A stretch of DNA of 45,372 nucleotides. It comes from A07HB70 sp964512675. GTDB lineage: Archaea > Halobacteriota > Halobacteria > Halobacteriales > Haloferacaceae. The position numbers were made by a program, and so were the translations under genes. The notes beneath the pieces were generated by a model. That model had not been told where the DNA came from, did not search any database, and saw nothing but the letters and a program-made list of their open reading frames with translations. The stretch covers positions 1-45,372 of the forward strand of contig CAZEJR010000020.1 in the NCBI GenBank assembly GCA_964512675.1. Direction: 5' to 3'. Of this stretch, positions 40,130 to 45,372 are shown piece after piece (positions within the stretch are counted from its first letter, which is position 1; each line of letters starts with the position of its first letter).

Positions 40130-40444
40130 CTACGACCGCCAGGGAGAATCGACCGGGTTTCGGTAGCGGTAGCGGAGGACGTCGGTGTTCGCGAGCCGCT
40201 TCATCGTCGCGGGGTCGAGGTCGCCGGCCTCCCGAACATCGTCGAGGTTCTCCCTACTCTGTATCAGGTGCGTGAGCGCCGCGTCGATCACGTCGGACCA
40301 CGGCGGGTCGTCAGCGGGGCCGTCGGCGACAGTCGCGCTCGCCCGGTCGAGGAGTCGCTGCCGTTCGTCGCTGGTCGCTCCGACGGACTCGTCGACGTCC
40401 CACTCGTTCGCTCCGCTCACTCGCGGGACTCCCGGCGAGTCCAT
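40130..40444 (-). CDS. DUF7386-like small protein whose start codon lies in the att repeat
   Basis: A 104-residue protein. The conserved part is SDERQRLLDRASATVADGPA, DDPPWSDVIDAALTHLIQSR, and the ending NTDVLRYRYRNPVDSPWRS. This matches small haloarchaeal proteins (DUF7386-like, number from memory) that look like ribbon-helix-helix regulators and are often found beside integrases and tRNA genes. The usual N-terminus (a beta strand such as KRTSLKLT) is absent; instead the frame starts with an ATG inside att copy 3 and reads MDSPGVPRVSGANEWDVDES. The N-terminal 30 residues may thus be a product of recombination at the att site, and whether the gene still works is unclear. Confidence 0.6.
   Translation of the reverse strand: MDSPGVPRVSGANEWDVDESVGATSDERQRLLDRASATVADGPADDPPWSDVIDAALTHLIQSRENLDDVREAGDLDPATMKRLANTDVLRYRYRNPVDSPWRS
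40431..40444 (+). repeat. att repeat copy 3 (partial)
   Basis: CCCGGCGAGTCCAT, 14 bases identical to the end of copies 1 and 2. It bounds the accessory region on the right and lies 47 bases from the stop of the metalloprotease gene. On the minus strand its ATG is the apparent start codon of the DUF7386-like gene. Confidence 0.7.
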
Positions 40445-40490
40445 GCGTCTCTGTCGGCCTGACCGGCGAACGCCGCGTTCGACTGCGCTC

Positions 40491-42178
40491 TCACCGCCGA
40501 ATCCGGCGCGCGAGCAGACCGCCGGCGACCGCACTCACCGGAATCCAGAGCGGGAGCGGACCGTCTCCTTCGGTCGTCGCCGGAGTCTCCGGAGTCGAGG
40601 CTGTCTCGTCCGGTGTCTCGGTCGGTGTCGCCTCTGCCGGCGTCGCCGTCGGCGTTGCCGTGTCGGCGTCCGGATTCGGCGACGTGGGGTCGAGTCCCCG
40701 TCTCACCTCGGCGCCGTCGTCGATCCCGTCGCCGTCCGTGTCGGCGGCCGTCGGGTCGGTTCCGATATCGGCCTCTCGGCCGTCCTCGAGGCCGTCGTCG
40801 TCCGTATCTCCCTCGTACGGGTCTGTCCCGGCGTCGTACTCGTCGGTGTTTGCCAGGCCGTCGCCGTCGGGGTCGCCCTCGGCGCGGAGGACGAACGCCC
40901 ACGGGCTCTCGACGGTGATCGGATCGTCGCCGGTGACGTAGCTCCGATACCAGGACTGTGCCGACTCGTCTGTCACCTCGCGGACCGCGGCACGGAGGTC
41001 GCCGCCGGTCAGCGTCCGTCCGGACGTCCCGCGGCCGTTGAGCACGCGGAACACGTCCACGAGCGTCGCGTCGCCCTCGGTGGCCTCGACGACCTGCCGG
41101 TTCAGCAGCGCGACCGCACGACCCCCGCGAACGTACTGCACCGCCCCCGACTCCCACGTGTCGGGCGCCGCGAGCCGACCGGCCACAGACCCGTGGGTGA
41201 TGCCGTCGACGACGCCGTCTTCGGTCGCGTTGCCCCGCGAGAGCGGGATCGCGTGTTCGAGGTACACGGCGCTCCCCTCGTCGAACCACCGGAGTTCCGG
41301 AGCCGCCCTGTACCCCTGTCTAGTGTGGACGTACTCGTGGATCCACGTGTTCGGTACGCCGGTGGGCGACCGACTCGCCGAGACCCACGCGACGCGGTCG
41401 CCGGCCTCGCCGATGATCTCGTTCTGCGCCGTCGCCCCACCGAGCGGGAGCGCGACGACGTAGACGTCCTCGTCGCGTTCGCCGACGCGGAGAGTACCTC
41501 CCGCGTACGCCAGTGTCGCGAAGACCGCCTCGCGCGAGCCCGGCACGTCGGCACCGGTCGGAACGACGAGGTGGAACCGCTGGCCGTGTGCGGCGCTCGT
41601 GTACTCCGTGTACTCACCGACGAACGCGGCGGAGTCGGTGGCGAACCCGGTCGACAGCTGTGCGACCGTGTAGTCGATCCGTGGCGACTCGCCCTCGTAC
41701 CGCCAGCGCGTCGGTCGGTCGACGTTCGGAACGTACGTCCACGAGTCGGTCGCGTAGCCGGGCGCGCGGTTCGAGAGCGTGGTCGTGTCGCTGACCTCGT
41801 AGGTGACGGTCAACGACCGGGTACTCCCGCCCGCCGAGAACGCGGTGTACCGCTGGGCGTCGCTCTCGCGGGTCTGTGTGAACCCGTCCGCGGCGACACT
41901 CGTCCGCTCGTCGGCGTACCGTGCCGGGAGCAGGACCTCGAGTCGTCGGACGTTGTCCGGAACGTCGTGCTGTAGGTCATCTCGAACTGTCCCGCCCGTC
42001 CGGGCGTGTGGTTCACCTCGACGGTGACGGCGATCACCGGTCCGTCAGCCGTCTGCCGAGCCCCGTCTGTCGCGAGCGCGCGGTCGCCAGCAGAGCCCGT
42101 CGCGGCAGCGGAGGAGATCCCGGCTGCGACGACCACCACCAGCACCGTGGCGGCCCGCAGCAGTCGCGCCCTCGTCAT
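40491..42178 (-). pseudogene. Secreted metalloprotease-like gene with calcium-binding repeats, one frameshift
   Basis: From ATG 42178 the minus strand encodes a signal peptide (RLLRAATVLVVVVAAGISSA) and the start of a beta-rich domain to FEMTYSTT; near 41964 one base is missing and the reading continues in another frame as VPDNVRRLEVLLPARYADER. The main part has a zincin motif IHEYVH followed 15 residues later by RWFDEGSAVY, where the Glu is the likely third zinc ligand (gluzincin type). Then come thrombospondin type 3-like repeats (DPDGDGLANTDEYDAGTDPY, DTDDDGLEDG, DTDGDGIDDG), a Thr/Pro-rich stalk and a C-terminal transmembrane helix. Restored, it would be about 560 residues, exported and surface-anchored. 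The frameshift could be real or an assembly error. Confidence 0.8.
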
Positions 42179-42583
42179 CGTCGCCGGCGTAGCGGAGCCA
42201 CGGGCTTCAAACTGTGTCCCGGCGAGCCTACGACGGCGTCACCGAGGCCGTCGCGGGGGTCCGGCTCCGGCTTCGCCGCCTCTCGCTCCGGGATAGCGGC
42301 GAAGGACGTACTCGACCGGGACCGCAAGGAGTGCGTCGTCAGGAAGGGCGACCGTCTCGACAGACTGTGGGACGGCATCACCCGGTACGACTCCGTGGGC
42401 GGGCCGCCCGGCGCGTCGAGGGGTCGCCACGCCCTTCGCGGGCGTGTCGCTACCGGCGGGCCGGGCGGAGCCGTCCGACGCCGCGTCGACCCCACAGACC
42501 GTTCAAATCCCCCACAACGCCGGCTCCTACTTATAGACGTTACCCCGTCCGTCCCAAGGTCTTTACTCGTCGTTCACGTGTAA
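42179..42583. other. 405-base interval, possible broken gene
   Basis: On the plus strand a GTG at 42214 opens with SRRAYDGVTEAVAGVRLRLR and RLSLRDSG; near 42300 another frame reads AAKDVLDRDRKECVVRKGDR and LDRLWDGITRYDSVGGPPG. These are protein-like and could be one small frameshifted gene of unknown family. TATA-like sequences TACTTATAG (42528-42536) and TCTTTAC (42561-42567) precede the next gene. No RNA gene is seen. Confidence 0.4.
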
Positions 42584-44090
42584 ATGTCTATCACTCGACA
42601 CGACAGACGGACTCCTCTCGACCGAGACGGCGGTACGCGTGTCCGGGGTCGACTCCGGGGAGGAACTGCTCGCGGCGGCCCGCGGGGCCGCGAGCATCCC
42701 CGTCGCTCGGGTCGGTCCGACGGGCGCGACGGCGCTCGACCCGCTGGTGCTCGCTACCGACGGCGGGCGGACGGCGCTGTACGCCGGCGCGACGCCCGAC
42801 CGCGCCGAGTCCGTCGCCGCCGGCCTCGGCGGCGGGTCGTTCCCGGGCGACCCCGACGCGGTCGTCGACCACGACCCCGGTACGGCGTGCCTGCCGGCGC
42901 CCGGGAGCGGGCCGCTCTCTGTCGGCGTCCGGCGCGTCCTCGGCGGCGCGGGCTGGGTCGTGCCGGACAGTCCCACCGACCACGAGACCGCGGGCGGATT
43001 CGACGCCGACGACGCCGACGAGGCGGCGCTCCGCGACGCCGCGCGGTCGGTTCCCGGACGGGGCTGGGGCGACGGCGCGACCGACGACCCGGTCGCTGAC
43101 CTCTGAGCGACGGTCCGCGGCGCGGCGGGCGACCCCGCCGTCGTCGTCAACGCCCACGGCACGCCCGCCGACCGACTGCTCCTCGCCTCGGTCCCCTTCC
43201 TCGTCCTCGAGGGTGCGCTCGCGGCGGCGCGCGCCGTCGGCGCGAGCGAGGTCGTCGTCTACTGCTCCGCCGCCGCCGACACGACGACGGAGACGGTGAC
43301 GTCCGCCGCGGCGGCGTACCCCGACCCCGACGCGATGCTCCGCGTCGAGACTGGACCCGACGAGTACCGGGCCGCCGAGCCCACGATGGCGCTGGAGGCG
43401 CTGGAGGGCAACAACCGCCTCGAGGCGCGGCTCCGCCCGCCCGGCCCGGCGGAGGTCGGGCTCGACGGTCGCCCGACCGCGATCCACACCCCGCGCACGC
43501 TGGCGCAGGTGGTCGGAGCGCTCGACGACGACCCGACCCGGCTGGTGACGGTCGACGGCGACGTGGCCGCGCCGGCGACGGTCGAACTCCCGACCGGTGC
43601 GACGCTCGCGGACGCCGCCGGAGCCGTCGACCCCGAGAGATCGGTGAAGGCGGCCTGCGTCGGCGGCGAGTTCGGCGGCCTGACGGCGGACCTCGACGTC
43701 TCGCTCACCGTCGAGAGCCTGACCGGCGCCGACCTCGGGACGGAGGGCGTGGTCGAACTCCTCGCCGAGGGTCGGTGTTCGGTCGCGTTCGCGGGCGAGC
43801 GCGCCCGGTTCGCCGAGGAGGAGAACTGCGGGCGGTGTGTCCCCTGCCGCGAGGGCACCCAGCAGCTGACCGCGCTCCTGCGCGAGGTGTACGAGGGCAG
43901 TTACCGCGCCGACGCGCTCGACGAACTGATCGGCGTGATGGCGTCGTCGAGTATCTGCGCGTTCGGCGTCGACGCCCCGCGGCCCGTGCGGACGGCGATG
44001 GCGGAGTTCGAGCGAGAGTTCGAGGCACACGCAGCCGGCTGCTGTCCCGCCGGCGCGTGCGACGGACTAGAGGCGGAGGCACACACGTGA
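42584..44090 (+). pseudogene. NuoF-like subunit of a formate-dehydrogenase-type complex, two lesions
   Basis: A protein of about 500 residues related to NuoF/HoxF. The C-terminal part is clear: an SLBB-like strand region, then ENCGRCVPCREGTQQL and, 40 residues on, SSICAFG, giving the four cysteines of the NuoF 4Fe-4S site. There is an in-frame TGA at 43104-43106 in the middle (VADL-stop-ATVRGAAGDPAVVVNAHG), and both sides are in the same frame. In addition ATG 42584 is one base out of frame with TTDGLLSTETAVRVSGVDSG, so the natural start needs a further indel near 42600, unless GTG 42639 is used. The stop overlaps the next gene by four bases. The downstream subunits are intact. Confidence 0.75.
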
Positions 44091-45073
44091 GTTCACACGA
44101 CGAACCGACGGACGTACCGCCCCTGACCGAGGAGATGGCCCCTGGAACCGCGACCGACCCGCCAGTCGGCGGCGAGGCGGCGACGGTGACCGTCGACGGC
44201 GAACGGGTCCAGGTCCCCGCCGGGTCGACGCTGCTCGACGCCCTCGAGGCGACCGGCGCCGACGAGGAGGTCCCCGCGCTCTGTCACTACGGGCGCGAGG
44301 GGATCGGCCCCCGGAGCGAGTGTCGCACCTGTATGGTCGAGACGGACGCCCACGGCGTCGTCCCCTCCTGCTCGTTCCCGGTGGCGGACGGCATGACGGT
44401 CGACACGGCGGCCGACGCCGCGGAGACGGCGCGGTCGGTCAACCTCGACCTCGTGCTCTCGGACCACAACCTGCGGTGTACCACCTGTGGCAAGAACGGC
44501 CGGTGTGAGCTGCAGGACGCCGCGATCGACGAGCGCGTCGAGGAGCCCCGCTACGGGGTGCTGGACGACCGTGACGCGTACGAGCCCCTCGACAACACCT
44601 CCGAGTTCATTCAGATCGACCGCAACAAGTGTATTCTCTGTAACCGCTGTGTCGAGGCGTGTAACGACGTCCAGGTCGAGGGCGTGCTCCGGGTCGAGGG
44701 GCACGGCGCCGACACCCGGATCGGGTTCCAGAGCGACGCCGAGACGATGGAGGACTCGACCTGCGTCTCCTGTGGCCACTGTGCTACCGTCTGCCCGACC
44801 GGCTCGCTGATCGAGAAGGGAATCGAGGACGCGACGACACTCCCGATGCCCGGGTTCACGCACACGAACAGCGTCGGGACGTCCGTCGAGTCCTCGGGCC
44901 GGCAGAAGGGGCCGATGACGCCGATGAAGCGCGGCGAGGACGGCGACACCGCGACCGACGGCGGGACCGACGCGGGCGACGAACCGTCCGAGGACTCGCC
45001 GTTCGACGACGGCGACGAGGAGACGTGGCCTCCCGACGACCGGACCGGCGACGATAGAGGTGACTGGCCGTGA
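44087..45073 (+). CDS. NuoG-like iron-sulfur subunit of formate dehydrogenase complex
   Basis: A 328-residue soluble electron-transfer protein. An N-terminal 2Fe-2S ferredoxin domain (VPALCHYGREGIGPRSECRT, then CMVE and VVPSCSFP) is followed by the His-Cys 4Fe-4S site (DHNLRCTTCGKNGRCELQ) and two classical 4Fe-4S sites (CILCNRCVEACNDVQ and CVSCGHCATVCPTG). This is the N-terminal domain set of NuoG and of NAD-linked FdhA, here as a separate polypeptide. The tail is long, acidic and disordered. It should pass electrons between the molybdopterin subunit and the NuoF-like subunit. GTG 44087 overlaps the upstream stop. Confidence 0.92.
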   Translation: MSSHDEPTDVPPLTEEMAPGTATDPPVGGEAATVTVDGERVQVPAGSTLLDALEATGADEEVPALCHYGREGIGPRSECRTCMVETDAHGVVPSCSFPVADGMTVDTAADAAETARSVNLDLVLSDHNLRCTTCGKNGRCELQDAAIDERVEEPRYGVLDDRDAYEPLDNTSEFIQIDRNKCILCNRCVEACNDVQVEGVLRVEGHGADTRIGFQSDAETMEDSTCVSCGHCATVCPTGSLIEKGIEDATTLPMPGFTHTNSVGTSVESSGRQKGPMTPMKRGEDGDTATDGGTDAGDEPSEDSPFDDGDEETWPPDDRTGDDRGDWP

Positions 45074-45076
45074 CCA

Positions 45077-45196
45077 CGGTCACTTCGCTCCCTGCCCACG
45101 AGTCCCTGCGGGACGTCGTGGACCCGGTCACTTCGCTCCCTGCCCACGAGTCCCTGCGGGACGTCGTGGACCCGGTCACTTCGCTCCCTGCCCACG
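45077..45196 (+). repeat. 48-base tandem hairpin repeat (2.5 copies)
   Basis: Copies at 45077-45124 and 45125-45172 are identical, with a third that matches for 24 bases (45173-45196). Each full unit contains a near-perfect hairpin, CACGA-GTCCC-TGC-GGGAC-G-TCGTG (45097-45120 and 45145-45168). It fills the gap between the iron-sulfur subunit and the molybdopterin subunit. A related sequence lies just after the tRNA-Ala gene (34357-34378, opposite orientation). Confidence 0.9.
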
Positions 45197-45215
45197 GCTC
45201 GCGGAGGTGCTCGCC

Positions 45216-45372
45216 GTGACGGACGACGACGGCGTCGCCTCCTACATGCAGCGCGCGAAACAGAAGGCGCTGCGGAACGTCGAACACGTCGCGGAGGGTG
45301 TCGCGGCGGACTCGCTTCCGGAGGGCAAGCTGTTCGAGATAGCGGAGGCCGTCGGCGACCGACAGCTGGAGG
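45216..45372 (+). CDS. fdhA: Formate dehydrogenase catalytic (molybdopterin) subunit, N-terminus only
   Basis: From GTG 45216 the frame reads TDDDGVASYMQRAKQKALRN and VEHVAEGVAADSLPEGKLFE, then IAEAVGDRQLE to the window edge. This short helical leader (xYxxRAKxKALxxVEHVAE... LPEGKLFxxAExVxD) precedes the first CxxC motif of haloarchaeal formate-dehydrogenase-like molybdopterin oxidoreductases. The catalytic part lies outside the window, so the substrate assignment is by family and operon context only. Confidence 0.7.
   Translation, partial: MTDDDGVASYMQRAKQKALRNVEHVAEGVAADSLPEGKLFEIAEAVGDRQLE

Larger units (their letters stand above)
34347..40444. mobile_element. Degenerate integrated element at tRNA-Ala
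   Basis: About 6.1 kb between the tRNA and the third att copy. It contains mostly gene fragments (winged-helix, trmY, ABC-2 permease, tnpB, nucS, DUF7718-like), frameshifted membrane-protein genes, and several small intact-looking genes. Base composition is more variable than in the flanks, with AT-richer stretches around 36900-37650 and 38100-38500. No integrase, replication protein or conjugation gene is visible, so the element is likely a fossil, perhaps several elements stacked on one site. Boundaries come from the direct repeats; internal history is inference. Confidence 0.65.

Noticed and set aside
43104..43106. TGA in the NuoF-like gene as selenocysteine
   Set aside because: Haloarchaea are not known to use selenocysteine, the position is not the catalytic site of any fdh subunit (that residue is in the molybdopterin subunit), and no SECIS-like structure was recognised.
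45077..45196. The tandem repeat as a CRISPR array
   Set aside because: The 48-base units abut directly with no unique spacers, there are only 2.5 copies and no cas gene is near.
44856..45287. Minus-strand repetitive protein over the 48-base repeat (WAGSEVTGSTTSRRDS units)
   Set aside because: The periodicity follows from the repeat being a multiple of three; there is no start signal or domain and it runs antisense to the fdh genes.

Overview
This window comes from a haloarchaeon (class Halobacteria). It is very GC-rich, its proteins are acidic, most genes look leaderless with a TATA-like box about 25-30 bases before the start codon, and the gene content is archaeal (KEOPS Pcc1, Trm112, eS1/S3ae and archaeal S15, DR2241-type CbiX partner, archaetidylserine synthase, RecJ-like protein, KaiC-like ATPase, halocyanin-like cupredoxin). 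The genus cannot be fixed from the sequence alone.

Layout. Bases 1-5940 are the 3' half of a complex I (nuo) operon on the + strand: nuoJ in two pieces, then K, L, M, N, all overlapping or abutting. Bases 5937-34077 are compact chromosomal housekeeping DNA: a DHH phosphoesterase, a CBS-ParB-like protein, an M24 peptidase, thioredoxin reductase, CysRS, CbiX with its iron-sulfur partner, Trm112, PurA, several winged-helix regulators, a DUF547 protein, a methyltransferase, two CDP-alcohol phosphatidyltransferases, a haem-copper oxidase subunit III, a squalene/phytoene synthase, a KaiC-like ATPase, and the translation/tRNA-modification operon rps15-recJ-like-pcc1-rps3ae. Neighbouring convergent genes repeatedly share their last 3-15 bases.

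At 34275-34346 lies tRNA-Ala(GGC). Its 3' end is repeated at 34448-34470 and, shorter, at 40431-40444. The roughly 6 kb between is a graveyard of integrated DNA: pieces of trmY, a winged-helix regulator, an ABC-2 permease, tnpB, nucS and a DUF7718-like gene, frameshifted membrane proteins, a SHOCT protein, and a few small intact-looking genes. No integrase was found. The last small gene (DUF7386-like, 40130-40444) takes its start codon from the att repeat itself.

Bases 40491-45372 hold a secreted metalloprotease gene with calcium-binding repeats, broken by a frameshift, and then a formate-dehydrogenase-like operon: a NuoF-like subunit broken by an in-frame TGA and an early frameshift, an intact NuoG-like iron-sulfur subunit, a 48-base tandem hairpin repeat, and the start of the molybdopterin catalytic subunit running off the window. 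Single-base lesions are concentrated to the right of the tRNA, so either this side is decaying or the assembly contains indel errors there.

I did not find a convincing new multi-gene system. The most interesting items are the layered tRNA-Ala att site with its hybrid gene, the double-lesioned NuoF-like subunit next to intact partners, the hairpin tandem repeat inside the fdh operon, and the Cys-less Trm112. DUF numbers are given from memory of family appearance and are marked as uncertain.
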